Shown: positions 48,035 through 61,200, counted from the stretch's first letter. The stretch: 64,000 nucleotides of DNA from Cryptomeria japonica (GCF_030272615.1 NC_081415.1:606600637-606664636); one strand, 5' to 3'. A program made the numbers and translations. The notes: generated from the sequence alone by a model not told the origin.

Positions 48035-49564
48035 GGTAGTTAGCTAGTAATAGTATTTGTTCGAATTGTCAATTTTGGGTAGGAACATATTAATCCCAAT
48101 TTGGGGACGTTACACCTTATGACCACTTTTTAGCACCTTGAGCCTAGCAACACTTTATCTGCTCACTTAAAATATCCTTTTAAAATAATTAAATATAAGC
48201 TGTCAATTAAAATATTAATCAAAGTTACCCTTTTGACGACTTCCAGCTGGTAAAACTTTACAATAATCCCCAAATATATAAAAAATATGCAAGTGATTTG
48301 ATTTAGAATTCTAACATTGTTCCTTTTGGTTTGGTGAAAGTCCCTTGTGAGATTACCTTTGGTTTTGATGCTATGTCTGATAGGTATCTTTACAATAAAA
48401 TTCACCTGGGACCACAGTAGCATTACATTCAAAAGCTTGTGATGAGTAATCATGACTTGCCCATTTGCCTTGCTGTTTACTGAGTTTCTCCTCAGTTGTT
48501 TTTCTCTTTTTTATAAATTATGTTTTTTTGGCTCATTTTAACACTTCGAGACAAGAAATTCCAGAGCAATGGAAAACTGAACATTTTTAGTGTAGGGTTA
48601 GGGTAAGAGTTTTTTTAAATTTTCTGTAAGGTTTATTTTGAATAAATTTTAGAAGTTAGATTTTAAACTAGGATTTTTCTTTTAGTTTACATGCACTATA
48701 TTTTACATGAAATTCAAGTAATAAAGTCCTTTTTCTTCTCTATTATTCCAACCACTACATTGTTATTTATTTCCTGAGTTTTTCCCATTTTAAAATTGGG
48801 TAAATGAATTCCATTTATACTTCTATGATGCAGTGCAGATGGAATGCTACTATGTGTGGGAATTGCAAATGGCCTCCTCTCTTGGGGTGCATCAAACCCA
48901 TCAAGTTAGATGTGGTATTTTTACCCAGTTTTAACATCATATCTTTTCTCCTAGAGATTTGAATTCGGGGTTCTGTTTTGGAATCCCCAATACTATTAGC
49001 ACCTGAGCTCATTCCATTTGATGGTATTCCAATCTTGTTTGTCAACTGGCCCTTCTTTGGTTCTGCAAATATTCTTGCTAAGAGAGCAATGCTTTGATGA
49101 CTAGACAATATGGGAACTCGGATTTCTAATAACTAAATAGTCCAGTTTATAAAGCCCTTATGATACTAATAAAGGTTGAAAGAAATGCAAATAATCTGGC
49201 CTTTAAAAAAGTTGTTCTTTGGAGCAAAAATGGAGTGACTTTTGACACCTTAAGCGAGAAAATGTTCTTTATATATCTTTCTTAATTAGAGAATAGCATG
49301 TGGATCACAAGTATAAATATTGCAAAGGATGACTGCCCTGTAGATGGGCATCAACCTCTCTGTTTTTGTCACTCGGGTTATTGTTATACAAGAAGATTGG
49401 TTGTAGCAAGTAGTGTAAATGATGAAAAAACAGTATTTGATAGGTTTATGCCCTGCATCCTGTTACTGGTGGTTTTAAGCTCTTTTTTTCCAGTTAAACT
49501 CATTATCCATTCTTTTTTGGGGAAATTTATTCTTTTCTTTGAACAGATTGATTGAATCTTGCAG
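48035..49564. other. Intron sequence; LTR end at 48103-48114
   Basis: 48103-48114 reads GGGGACGTTACA, an LTR terminus of the TGTAATGTCCCC family in either orientation. The rest is AT-rich with no coding exon. A pyrimidine-rich run precedes the acceptor near 49546-49564. Confidence 0.5.
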
Positions 49565-49903
49565 TGATTATGCTTCTGTGGATCATACCAAAACAAAAAG
49601 TAGAAAAAGGGCGAGGGCTACTGGAAATGAAGGTTCCAATCCTAAAAGAATATCGCTTTTTCAGAGCAATGAAAACACAAGACAACTGAATGAAGAAAAA
49701 ACATCATATGGGGAGGGGACACAAACAAATTTGCAAACTTGCTTCAACAAAGCTTGGAAAGACAAATTTCAAACACGGTGGCCTGAAGGTGTCAAAAAAT
49801 CTGGATATCTCTTATCATTTGCAGAAGATATCGATGATGAATGTGAACATGCCATTTATAGAAAAGATTGGCAACAAACTTATTGGGAGGCACACCTGCA
49901 AGA
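49565..49903 (+). CDS. Exon of the RNI-like gene, basic region and WQQTYWEAHLQ segment
   Basis: Acceptor CTTGCAG ends at 49564 (an alternative acceptor, AACAG, ends at 49546); donor GA|GTAAGT at 49904. It encodes DYASVDHTKTKSRKRARA (a likely nuclear localisation signal), then KAWKDKFQTRWPEGV, an acidic stretch, and KDWQQTYWEAHLQ. From memory, the order basic patch, (F/W)-x-AW..L...RW, then WQQxYWExHLQ is shared by plant RNI-like proteins that follow an LP-x-DL...PLAL N-terminus. Using the 49565 acceptor joins in frame with the exon at 17887; using 49547 would create TGA at the junction. The last codon is completed by the next exon (GA+C). Confidence 0.65.
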
Positions 49904-50065
49904 GTAAGTGGCAACTTATTTAATTAGATAAAAAAACACATATTTACTGAAATGATCTGTTTTCTATAGATTTAATTAACAGAGTCTTCAAATTATATAT
50001 TCTAAAGCTTTATATTTATTTATTTACTAATTGGTTTTGTTGGTTTTATTCTGAATTTGGCATAG

Positions 50066-50139
50066 CTGCTTACGTGAGGCAGCTGCTCAAGCCTTACTTC
50101 CGTCATACAAAGGTTCAATTGGGCAGATATATTTATCAG
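50066..50139 (+). CDS. Exon of the RNI-like gene, 74 bases
   Basis: Acceptor GGCATAG before, donor G|GTAATA after. It encodes CLREAAAQALLPSYKGSIG and then QIYLS, and starts by completing Asp (GAC) from the previous exon, giving ...HLQDCLREAAAQ. The sequence reads through without stops and both splice sites are canonical. It leaves one base (G). Confidence 0.7.
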
Positions 50140-50651
50140 GTAATACAATCATTTTCTATGAACCACCACCTTCTTTTTCCTTTTCTATTTTTGTATTTGT
50201 TCATATGCATAATCTGGTGTCTTCTTTCATATTGTATTACATCTGTTCTTACTTCTGTGCTTTTGAAATAGAATATCTAATCTTCTTAAGAAAATGATTT
50301 ACAATAATTTCTTGCACTCAACCATAAAAAAATCATCACCTCAAAAAATTGGCTGTAACTTTTATCATTTAGCACTAAATGATTAGTGCTCAGTCATAAA
50401 CTGTTTGGCAACTCCTTAAATTTTTCATTTCATAAATTTCAGTTAATTTACAATTTGGATATTTTCTCAGATGCATAATCTTTGAGTTGTTTTGATGTTT
50501 CTCTTCGAGTGCAGTGGATTTGATGCCATATTTTGTATGAAATCTAGGATATTCCAAATTCATTGAAGCATCATTTTTTTATATTGTATAATATCTGAAA
50601 ACAAATGTGCTAACTGATTTGATCTTTCCCGTTTGTGCTTTTAGTAATTAG

Positions 50652-50755
50652 TGTCGGAGCAGGTACTGTCATTGAAAACAATTGGCTTAGAGAAACTAAA
50701 GGAAATTATATTTATTATATCTACTTTAACTGAGGCGTGGTTGCTGAAAAAGGAA
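50652..50755 (+). CDS. Probable next exon of the RNI-like gene, 3' limit uncertain
   Basis: Acceptor AATTAG ends at 50651. With the G from the previous exon the reading is VSEQVLSLKTIGLEKLKE, continuous for 34 codons to TAG at 50756. Family members known to me continue at this point towards an I-G-x-E like motif and then the LRR block, so the opening is plausible. No donor with the phase needed by the exon at 63855 was seen before the stop, so the exon may end earlier or another exon lies between. Confidence 0.45.
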
Positions 50756-51075
50756 TAGACAAATAAATTGTAATTTCTTTTATTAGATGATTCTCAATCG
50801 GGAGAATGATAGTGTGATGCAAATCTGTTGGTTCAGTGAAAAGTAGGCTGCTCATTCAAACCTCAATGGCAAACTTTCTGTTTTTCTTTTTCTTTTGTTC
50901 TTTTTTGGGGAAATGTGATATATAAGCTTTACTAAGATAATTATAGGCTAAGATTAAACACAGGTATAACTTAGATGTTCGATTTAGAGTAATGAATGAA
51001 ATAATTCAGTTATACATGTCTTGGTATATTAGAGTTACTAAAGTAGTGGTAGATTGTGTTTACTGACCTATTATC
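50756..51075. other. Intron sequence, nothing recognised
   Basis: AT-rich, no motif. Ends at the solo LTR starting at 51076. Confidence 0.5.
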
Positions 51076-51169
51076 TGTTGTGCATTATGCACACCTCGCC
51101 CCATTTTCCTCAAACAGGGACCCCCATTTTTGGTCTAAGTCTGCCCGATAGGAGAGGAGAAATCCCCGA

Positions 51170-51960
51170 ATTTCGTTTGCATGGTCAAATCTCAAAATCG
51201 CGCTATTAAGCCTTCAAAGGCCACAAGGAGTCTAATTCGGCTAAATCTCCCAAGTTGCTGTGCAGGCCGAAAACTCTAAATACACCATTCGCCTAGTCCA
51301 AGTCAAAACGCCACTAAAGCCAAATTCGGCCTCTAAGGCTAAATTGCGAACTCAAAAATCCGGCCTTCGTACCCAAAATGATAAAGTCATAAAAGACCCT
51401 AAAATCGGTCTAAAAGGCAATCGGTCTAAAAGGCTGAAATATTAGAAAGTTCACAAATCGGCTTAACAAGCTGAAAATCTTCAACTGGACAAAATTCGCA
51501 CATTTCGGCTTAGTAGCCCGAATTTCACAAAAGGGGATTTTAACTGAGAGGAAAATCGCACAAAATACACCGTTTGCTCCAAAGATCAATCTCTCAAAAT
51601 CTCTCATTTCTCCTTAGAAGCCCGAAGTCGCGGAAAAGGAAGATGAAATGAAAATCTTAAAATCGCGCATTTTAATCATTTCACCCGAAGTTTGCAAAAT
51701 CCTGCGAAGTCATCACAAAGGCCAAGTTTCATTAAGGAGGAGTTAAAAATTGCGAAAGCTCCAATCAAGCCGAAAATAATGAAGGAAAATAAAAATCGCA
51801 CAAACACTTCATTTAGGCCGAAAAACTTAGGAAAGAGAAAAGGTCACAACAACGCCTAAGTCGTGCAATTTGACTAAATTTGCCAAAATCAGATACATCT
51901 CACAAAGAGCTTTTCAAGCCCAAACTCCACCGGGTCGTAGCCCGACATCGCATAAAATTT
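51170..51960 (+). repeat. Sub-repeat array in U3 of LTR3
   Basis: Interspersed AAAATCGC(A/G) (near 51195, 51551, 51656, 51790) and GCCCGAA/GGCCGAAA (near 51265, 51518, 51620, 51768, 51816) words at irregular spacing. Located 95-885 bp inside the terminus. Confidence 0.65.
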
Positions 51961-52532
51961 AATGTTTGTTAAATTAATTTAATTAGTTTTTCAAATTGAT
52001 TGATTTAAGGGTGAAATTGATTGTTTGCAGATCGAAGGCATTGTTCGGAAGAACCAGGAGAAAGCTTGAAACATCAAGGAGCCTTGATCGTGATTAAAGC
52101 TGGAGAAGAGGATGCAGAGCGCGAGATCGAAACCAAGCATTGGGAGGTGTGCTGCCGAACCACGTGGACAACGAGTTGAAGTCCACCATCGATACCAAAA
52201 GACAAAGAACACAGAATGCAACAAGTATGCATTCTCAAGAAATACACAGTTGGATTTAATTCCAAAAATTTACTTTTAAAAACTGAAATTGTTTAATGTA
52301 AACTACCTATGGGCCCCACTCAAGATATTTTGAAACAAAGTGGAACACATGTGAGTTATGTTCAACTACCGGATATACCCAAACTGAAGCCAAAAAGTTG
52401 TAGGTAGTTGGGATTGTGGTTGAAGGGGTGACTAAAAATTGAGTGGGGATGGGTTAAAGCTGCCATCTTCTAGAAGGCAGGTTGCAGCCCTTGGACGTAG
52501 TTGATCCTGGCCACCAGTTCGAATTGTAAATT

Positions 52533-52543
52533 CTATAAAAGGC
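52533..52543 (+). promoter_or_regulatory. TATA box of LTR3
   Basis: CTATAAAAGGC, followed by AGAGGCCTTTCTTTTGTAAA, the best-conserved promoter block of the family in this window. Confidence 0.7.
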
Positions 52544-55034
52544 AGAGGCCTTTCTTTTGTAAAGGGTTAGATAGTTAGACTCTAGTTAGGCTGTTAGATT
52601 TCAGTTAGAATAGGTTAGATTGTAGAAGGTTAAATTTTAGTAGTAGCATAGAGATGCTGCAGAAATTGTTGTAATAGGCAGCTGGAATCAATATAAACAT
52701 TGAAGAATGGTGTTTATCCTCTTGGTTTTAGTCTGTTTGCATGGTTTCTTTTAGCATTTTAGATAGATCTTTCTATTTTAGGTGTGCAGGTATCTGATGG
52801 ATTCAGGCTCATACCATTGAGGATATATTGATTGTATGTTCTTGTGTATGGTTAGTCTGAGCCTTTAATTGCGTTTAGTTCAATTGCAGGTGTCCGTCTG
52901 AGCTTGTGCTAGAATTGGGTGCTTAGCCATGCATTTGCAGTCTGAAAATCTTCCAAGTCCCTTTGAAGATTGCACGTTCCTGCGAGGGTGTGAGCCATTC
53001 TGGCCAAGCAGGGATTGGTTATGTTGAAACTGTCTACCCGCATACCAGCCTGGCTAATCTTAGGTCTCTTAACCCTTCTTCCCTTTTGCTTTTATTTCCC
53101 AGTCCGAAAATCGCAGCAGACCAGCTTGTTGCAAAACGTAAGCCCCCTTGTGCTCCCAACAAAACACATCGACCGTTGAGCTATCCCACAATCAAGAACT
53201 GACATTTGGAACCTTGAGGTTGTCCCCTTTGATCAACTAAAACAGCATTAGGGCTTCCTTATACAAGAGAGGATAGGATACTCGGCGAGATCATTCTATT
53301 TTGCGTTGGCTGGATAGAGTCGTAGCAATGCGACAAAAACATAAACATTATATTACTATTATATCAAATGTACATTGCTGGCTAATAAGTTTTCCAGACT
53401 GCTGATAAATATTAAATTCAAAAGTTTAAAGAAATAAAAAGTCCAAATAGCTGTATTGGAAAAACTACATGGAATTAAGTCTTAAAACATCATCAATAAC
53501 TGGTGAAATATACTAACTAGAAAGACATAAAAAGTAATGCAGGAGAAACTGGTAACAGGAAATTTAGTAACACTTTTGATATTGAACATAACTTGCTAGA
53601 TGTCCGAGTGTCTAGAATGAACCCTGGAATGAGACAGGATGTGGTTGGAATTCTGGATACTCAGATTTGGTCCTGTTGGATGCTGTGCTAATAACTGCTG
53701 GTGAGGGTTCCTGCCCGTCTCGATAAACTACATATAATACCTGAAACTTTCTTTTCTGTGTCCTGCTGGCTCCTGCTGCTGCAAACTTAATTAGTAGTGG
53801 CTACTAGAGAGTTACTTCCCCAGAATCCTGAATTTATGTCTTGAAGTCATGGCAGACAACTCCCTAAATAGAGGGGACCAACTCAACTGATCTTCCACTG
53901 CTTCCATGGATTTCTAGCAGAAAACTGATTTATTCCCATGCAGCTACCTAATTTATAGGCATTATTTATTGACTTGATTACTGGTTGACTAACTTATTGA
54001 CAAAGTTATTGTCTGTTAAAGGCTGATCAAGACTAAGTCAACTCAGTCTGCCTAGCAGTTGACGACTTCAAGGCTGCGGATCAGTCAAAACAGGGACATT
54101 GTAACTGGTCATTACTTTAAAATAATGCTGTTGTTGGACCCTGCAAAAAGAAACAACAATTCAAATAATAATGTAGCGACCACTGAACTAAACATTAAAG
54201 AAATAAACTCATTTTACTTTTCACAAGTTAAAAACCAAAAGGTAGTATTTCATGAATTTTTTCTCTCTTTTATTTCAAACAATCATTTAATTGGATGCAT
54301 AAATATGTTCACATGGAACTTTTTGGAAAGGTAATAATTTCTTTTCATTACGTTGAAAATTTAATACATTACATAGCATAAACAAAGATTACCAAAGTTA
54401 CCTTCTTAGGAATTCTATATCTGTCTTGCAAGCCTTGGCTAGTCAACTGTAGGAGGAATAGCATCATCCTAGTGCTATTCCTCCAACTACAAACCAATGG
54501 TCTCCTGCACACCTTCCTACTAGAATTGGCCGTACCCTTCACAAAGAGTATAGACAAGGGAACCTATCTCGAGCCATTTGAGTACTAGTGTCGTGTGCCC
54601 CATATCTCATTCCGACCATACTATTTGAGACTATCTTCTAACTAAGTATGACCAATCTGGAAGATCTATGTTTTGGCGACTCTTGTGAACTGACTAGTCG
54701 CATGTAGTGACAAATATGACAATTTGGCCAAAGTTTTAATTTTCAAAAGTCATAAGTTCACTCACCTCTTACTTGAGCTCGAGACTACTCTCATCCTAGG
54801 GTTTAGAGAGTTTCGACTCTCTATTCAAGACACAAAAATAGTCTTAAACCAAACATGAAATTTCATTAAAATACAGTTATCTAAAACAGACTCCCTCTTT
54901 GTCTAGAATCCATTTGACCAAATATTCTTCATTGGACTAAACGAGTAACTTTCCACATTATCTTGTAACTAGTAATAGACCATAATTTCTTGAGTATATA
55001 TGTATCTCAAATATACTAGCATGTTACTTATCCA

Positions 55035-55245
55035 GTGTTCATATATAAATCAATAAATTCTTTTCTAAAGAGGAGAACAACTCTTATGTTCTATAACTCT
55101 CTCAGAATAATATATGCAAGTACTATTAAATATGCATTCAATGTTCATCAATAAAACAATAAATTCTTTTCTAAAGAGGAGAACAACTCTTATGTTCTAT
55201 AAATCTCTCAGAATAATATATGCAGGTACTATTAAATATGCGTAT
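55035..55245 (+). repeat. 107-bp tandem duplication
   Basis: Two copies of a unit containing AAATTCTTTTCTAAAGAGG and CTCTCAGAATAATATATGCA, offset 107 bp (55051 versus 55158), nearly identical. Confidence 0.92.
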
Positions 55246-55516
55246 CAAATTGATTTTAAATGCCTACTCCCTAAAACTGACCTCATGGTGCTATTAAGGT
55301 GAGGGGAGGGGGGAGGGTGGTTTAAAAACTTTTTATCACCCCAAATTCCCTTAGGAGAAGGGTGCGCACCTTTCATGGTGGGTGCCCCTCTCTCCAACTA
55401 CCACTTCATGTCTTCCATGATACACCACTACCTGTTGTTCATACTTGCCAACCTTTAACTACCCCTCTACGTGGTATTTTATTAAGCCATATGAAACCGA
55501 TTCATAAATGCTTTGA

Positions 55517-55930
55517 TACACACACACACATACATATACATACATACATACATACGTATACATACATATACATACATATATCTATATATATACATACATA
55601 TATGTACATATATCTATCTATGTATATACATACATACATACATATATCTATGTACACACACACACACACATATGCATGTATTTTAAATAACAAATTTGAT
55701 ACATTTGAAAAGCAATAATTTTTATTATTATATACTTACACAAATATACAAATACATACATACATACATACATACGTTTAGGTATTTCTCTTACGTATGT
55801 ATATATGTATTTATATATATTACTTCGTAATATAAAGTCACATTCATTTATATATATATCTATACACATATTCCTTTATGCATATACATATATGTATAAA
55901 TGTATTTACACTTATAACATATATATGTAT
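55517..55930. repeat. CATA/CACA/TATA microsatellites
   Basis: CACACACA, CATACATACATA and ATATATCTATA runs at 55517-55680, and further CATA and TATA runs from about 55738 to 55930. Open frames across them are artefacts. Confidence 0.95.
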
Positions 55931-56495
55931 ACAAATAATAGCTTGTCGAAAACGTGACATGATCTCTATAGTTATACCTAATAACGAAAGAGAGATTTAA
56001 CGCAAAGCAAAAGACTGATACAAGGTCAAACACTAGGGTTTAAAAATAACAACTTACAAAACGGAATATAAAAAATATTACATGGCACAATATATTTTCT
56101 AAGTGAGGGGGAATAGCACAAATTAGAATATTCAAGAAATGAAAATCAATTATGCCAAACTCTCTTAGAACCCTTGAGAGTAAGATTTTAATATTTTATC
56201 GTACCTTAGAAAGGAAAAATAAGGTAGTCAAGTCTCAAGTCAAAGGGCATGCCAAAAATTGCAGGGTAACTTTTGTTGTCCTCATTTTTGTTTTAAAAAA
56301 TATGGACTATTACATAGAAATTTTAGTCAAAAAATGAAAATTTTACTCTATGGCATGCTTCATGAGGTAGAATTTTGCTCTACCCCTGGACTGGATTAAT
56401 CCTCAGTCCATCCTCAAACCATGTTTCGAATTTCATCGTGTTTCGAGTTCGCTTGCTTTGTTTTTCCTTCAATTTCGAGTTTTTTCTCCCTGACT

Positions 56496-56954
56496 GCAGG
56501 TGGGAAATTTTCCTTAAGTTGCAAGTTTTAATTTTCTCTTGTTTTAGTGTTGTAGGGAAATTTTAAGTCAATTACAAGTGCACTTTATGTAATTTTTAAA
56601 CTTGTAACTTACTTTTTATTTTTCCCCTTGTTCTTTTTTTGTTTTCAGTCATTGTAGGAACTTTTTGAACCTATTACAAGTGAACTTTAAATTATAAAGT
56701 TAAAATAAAACTTGTAATTTATTTAAAAAAGTTTCACTTAAGTGATTTTAAGTTATGGCAGGGGTTTTCTCCTCCATTAACAAGTTTTATAAAGTCACTT
56801 TAAGTTGTAATAGGGATTTTATTTCCCTATTACAAGTTTTATTTTTAAGTTAAGTTTTTTTTGTGACTTGTTAAAGGAATTTTATTTTCCTTTTACTAGT
56901 CTTTTGTTGAGTTGTTTAAAACTTGTAAAGGGAGTTTTATTTCCCTCTTACATG
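56496..56954 (+). repeat. Seven palindromic units in U3 of element B
   Basis: Units follow the plan TGTAAnGGGAnTTTTATTTC then CCTnTTACAAGT, best seen at 56807-56836 and 56922-56954. Others start near 56496, 56551, 56651, 56755 and 56869. Each can fold on itself. Spacing is 50-105 bp. Confidence 0.8.
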
Positions 56955-57465
56955 TATTTTAAACTTTTAGTTTTCTCTCACAAACCCGATTTTGCCTTAA
57001 TGCATGAAAAGTGAACATATTAAAACTTGCAAATGGGTTTTAAAAATCCGATTTCATATGTTCTTTGCAAATTTTAAACTTGTTGCCCTTCTCCAAGAAC
57101 CCGACCAGCTTTTGAAGTTGAATTTGTTGAAGGATTCAATCGATTTTTGTGGAGAGATTTTAGGAGGAGGAAGGCGGTTTGAATCCTAAGCGATTTTCAT
57201 GCATTTTGAAACTCTTTTTGTGCCACATGGTAATCGTTTTTGCTGGTTCAAAGGTGTTAAAACAGCAAATATGCGTTCTTCAAATGCCATGATTTATCTC
57301 ATGAAAGTGCCACGAATCCTCCTTCTCCTAAGTCATTTTGGCTTCTCTTACCTAGGCGTGGAGATTGGAAGCTTCATTTGACCAATTCTTCATGCATTTG
57401 TTAGGCGTTTTGCTGCATATGGCGTTTTTGAAAAATGTGGCTAGGGTTTGAATCTTCTTCTTTTG

Positions 57466-57538
57466 TCTATTTAAGAGATTCATTCTCTTCTTTCAAGGAT
57501 TGCTTCTTGTTCTTGGGAGGTTGTTTTTGTTGATCAAG
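57466..57538 (+). promoter_or_regulatory. Possible promoter and first leader exon of the element B gene
   Basis: CTATTTAAGAG at 57467 resembles a TATA box; about 70 bases later GATCAAG|GTATGT offers a strong splice donor (57539). The same leader block, in diverged form with GCAAG|GTAAGA, is present in element A just inside 40334. An acceptor near 58230 would join it to the ATG at 58238. Confidence 0.45.
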
Positions 57539-58237
57539 GTATGTTTTCTTCTCTTGTTCTTGCTTTCCTTTCTCTTGTTTAGTTTGTTTTAGTTTCTTTG
57601 ATCAAGTTGTACATATGTTAGTTTTGATTTGCTCTTGCTTAAAATCGGTTTTGTGAGAGATTTTCCCCTTTGTTCCAAGTTTGCAAAGCAATTTGCAAAT
57701 TGCATTGTCTTTCCCCATTATCCCTCTTTGCTTGCATTCGGGATTTAAAAACCCGATTGCAAGTGAGATGAAAATAGTTGATCTATACCTTTGGTTGAAA
57801 AATCTGAACCATCTTTTGTTGAAATTCCAAGTTTCAAAGTTGGAGAAATGCTCATCCTTTCAAAATCGAGTTTTTAAAAACTTGATTACAAGTTGAAAGT
57901 TCTTCCCATTTTCATAAAGATGATCTTCCCAAAATCTTTTCATTTTCACTCATATTCATTGCCATCATCTGTACATACCATTCCCACCATTTCCTACATG
58001 TCAAAATCTCATTTTTCACTCACTACTTCATTTTCCTTTTTACAAGTATACTTGCATTCGGGTTTCAAAAGCCCGATTGCACATTTGTTCTTCCCCACTG
58101 GTATACTTGTAAAACATTCCCCAAGATCCAAAATTGGTCAAAAGCCAAGTTCCAAGCATCCCTATTTATTTCCCATCTTCCTCTCACAAAGTTGTGAAGT
58201 GGCAAGAGTTAGAATTTTTTCCATTTGAAGAGGAAAG

Positions 58238-61200
58238 ATGATAGTTGCAGCTGATCTTGATGTTGCTTTGACACTTTTAAGTCTTCATCGCAGCATACCA
58301 GGTTGTTTTTCAATGTCAGATTTGCCATCATCTTTCCCTCCAAAAAAGATGAAATACAAATTTGATAAGTACCAGAATGAGGTCTCCCCTTCACAAGTTT
58401 CCTCTCCTATGGATCATATCAAGGATATGGAAATAGGGCATGTTGACATGTTAGATTTCATCAAAAGGGTGGAAGATCCAAAGGATAGCAATATGCAGCG
58501 ATTGTTGGACAGCCACATTCACCATGCTTCTTCTTTTCCGGTGGCTGCCCTAGAATCCCAGTTCGTTCTTGCTTGTGTTCACCATTTTGACAAGGAGACA
58601 AGAACCATCAAGAATGATGATGGAGAAGCCATAATCCGTCTTGATGCGGACACCATTGAGAAAGTTTTCAGAATCCCATCTGCTGCCCTATACATGGAGA
58701 TTTCCAAAAGTAGTGCAGCTGATTACTATGCCAAAAGGGAAAAGGATTGCAAGGCCGCATTAACAGGTGGATTCATGAACCACGGGTAGCCCTCACAAGA
58801 TGGGCCAAATTTCATCGTTGTGATTTCAAGTGGGAAATCAGAGACACCATCACTCTCCTTAACAGGATGTTGGGTTTGGAACATTCTAATGTTTTCGAAC
58901 CCTGGATGTATCAATTTATCATGTTCATAAGGCAGTCCCATCACATCTCTTGGGGAGAAGTAATCAGTGACGCTTTGTGTGAACAACTTGCAACAGTTCC
59001 TACCACTATGAAGTTCTATATGAACTCATATCTCGCGTATATCAGCATCACTGAGACATTTCCCTGGTCTTTCTACCAAGGGTGATTGCTCCCTTATACC
59101 CGTGTGGGAGTACTATGATCAGCTGCCCTTGAGGTCCAACAGATTGCATTACAGAAGGGTTCTAGATGCTTTCTTGGGTCACTACATGTGTCAGTTTGAC
59201 AAGACATTGAGAAACAAAAGAGTGTCAGACGAAGCATGGGAGAACGTGAATGAGTATGGCTGTTTGTTTCTTTAGTTCTCGACTTTCACATACATGAGAG
59301 TTGGATGTTACAGTGGGCAGCCATACATGCTTCCTAGATACCCAATCGATAAGATTATTCTTATGGAGTTGGGAAGACAGATCATGGCTGTTCATGCATA
59401 TCAATCGGTAAAGCATAAGGTTGGAATGGTAATCTCTTCAGCTAACCCATTGAAGATTGGTTGATATTCCCTCATCACGTCTACCAAAGCCAAGGCCATG
59501 GAGACCAAGTTGCAGGAGATTACACTTAAAAGGTTCAAGTCAAGGGTAGATTTTGACTATCGAGGCATGAAAGAAAGGATCAAAAAATCCTTTATACATG
59601 TGCGTCGGATACAAGACATTTGGGCGGATCTTCGTACAAAAAAGGAGGTTCGTAAGATGGATTATTGCAGGCTCACCCTTGAGCAGATTATTGATTTGAA
59701 CCTGGTGGATATTCCATAAGGAATAATTGATGATGAGAATGTGTTTGATCCAGAGTATGTTTCACAAAGAGTTGATGAAGCCCCACTTCCATTAATTCAG
59801 TGGTCACACAAATAATGCACTTCCATTCTTGAGAGATTTCAACCTATCCTAGCTAACACCAACACTTGGCTCAAAGGTGATGGTGTTAAACTTATCAAGA
59901 TCAAAATTGGTAAGGAAGATGACTCTACAGGACTCCTTGGTCGTAGGTCCGAGATTCAGATAGATAACAAGGAAGGTGTATCATCTTCAGGCACTAGAAT
60001 TAAGTTGCGGGTGAGTTAGGCAATGGTACTTCCTCCTGAAGAGGTGACAATTCCTGGGAAGGAGAAATCCCAGCTTCATATTCATGTGATTGATCCTGAA
60101 AATCCAGAGGAAGAACAACAGTCAGATGATGCTCCTAAGTCACCAGTTTCAGAGTCACCTCATGAGGTTCCTTCCTCAATCCCCATGGAGCTACCTTTAT
60201 CTCCTCCTGACACAGATGTGGATGCCTCTTCCACTATTCATGATGTTTCTATAGTAGTGGATGAGTCCCCACAGAATGCCATTCCCATTTCAGCAGTTGA
60301 GCCACCTCTTGATCATCAACAAGAGAGTTTGCTGGAAATCTTCGAGGATACTCCTGCATGTATTCATTTGTTAGAAATTGATACCTCTACTGTCGACTTT
60401 GAGGAGTTTATGAGACAATCTACTTCCGGTTACCGAGCAAGCCATGGTTGCCAGATAGATATTTTCCCTAGGGTGACCACGGTTGTTCAAACAGAAACTG
60501 TTTCTCCTTTGCTTTCAGCTGCTATTGAAGGAGAGCTAATGGGTTTACCTCCATGGCTCAGTTCTTTCACTCCCAAGAGAAAGAAGCAAGAAATTTCTCC
60601 CGATGTCTTTGATTATAAGCAGCTTAAGCAATCTAGGCCCAAGGTTGCTAAAAGAGCCAAGACAATCTCAAGGATAATAGTTGACAGCAACAAAATGAAG
60701 GTGGCTGAAATTGTTGAGCCTCTTGTAGACAAGCCACATGAGGAGATGCAAGCTGTTGATTACAAGGTCACAAGGGTAGAGTTGGGTAAGCAAACACATG
60801 AAGTAGTTAAGTATGATGCCCAATAGTCCGTAGCTACACTAGTACAACGATATGATGAACTTCTAGCGAAGAAGGACAAGCTAGAAGAGGAGATTAGGCA
60901 ACTTGTTGCAGTTGTTCAAAAGATCACTAAATCCGTTAGTGAAGGGAGCAATCCTTCAAGTTCTTCCTATTCACAAGAATCAATTCAAGGAGTTGAGAGA
61001 GCTGCTCAAAAGGTACAAGCATTGGAATCTTGGGTAGATCAGCTTCATGATTTGTGTCCATAGGTCTTGAAGGAGGGTTTTCAAATGATGGCCAAATTGA
61101 AGACCATTGAGGAGCAATTGAAACAGGTTTCTGACAGTTTCAATCAGAACTTGGGAAAGGTGGAAGATAGCTTGTCAACTTGGCTCAAGATTCCTCAACA

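Larger units (their letters stand above)
18008..49564 (+). other. Inferred giant intron (about 31.6 kb) of the RNI-like gene
   Basis: Bounded by a GT donor at 18008 and the acceptor CTTGCAG ending at 49564, both phase 2. It is packed with nested LTR elements described separately, in both orientations. The inference rests on exon order, phase agreement and the impression that both exon groups belong to one plant protein family. A transcript would decide it. Confidence 0.5.
51076..53347 (+). mobile_element. Solo LTR, 2.27 kb, TGTTG family (LTR3)
   Basis: Starts TGTTGTGCATTATGCACACC with GGGACCCCCATTTTTGGTC shortly after, matching the starts of LTR2 and C. Ends ACAAAAACATAAACA at 53347. Flanking pentamers TTATC (51071-51075) and TTATA (53348-53352) agree at 4 of 5. 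The TATA box CTATAAAAGGC (52533) lies 814 bp from the end; the text after it (AGGCCTTTC, TTTTGTAAAGG) is shared with LTR1 and LTR2. Two array words occupy 51170-51960. Confidence 0.8.
53348..56273. other. Intron sequence with minor repeats
   Basis: No gene recognised. Contains a 107-bp tandem duplication (about 55035-55245), microsatellites (55517-55930) and a possible worn LTR terminus near 54095 (GGGACATTGTAAC). Confidence 0.5.

Noticed and set aside
32863-48114. One LTR of the TGTAATGTCCCC family spanning 32863-48114 and interrupted by A, copia and C
   Set aside because: Ends are suitable and a plus-strand TATA box lies at the right distance, but the outer pentamers AACTA and CCTTA do not match; left as a possibility.
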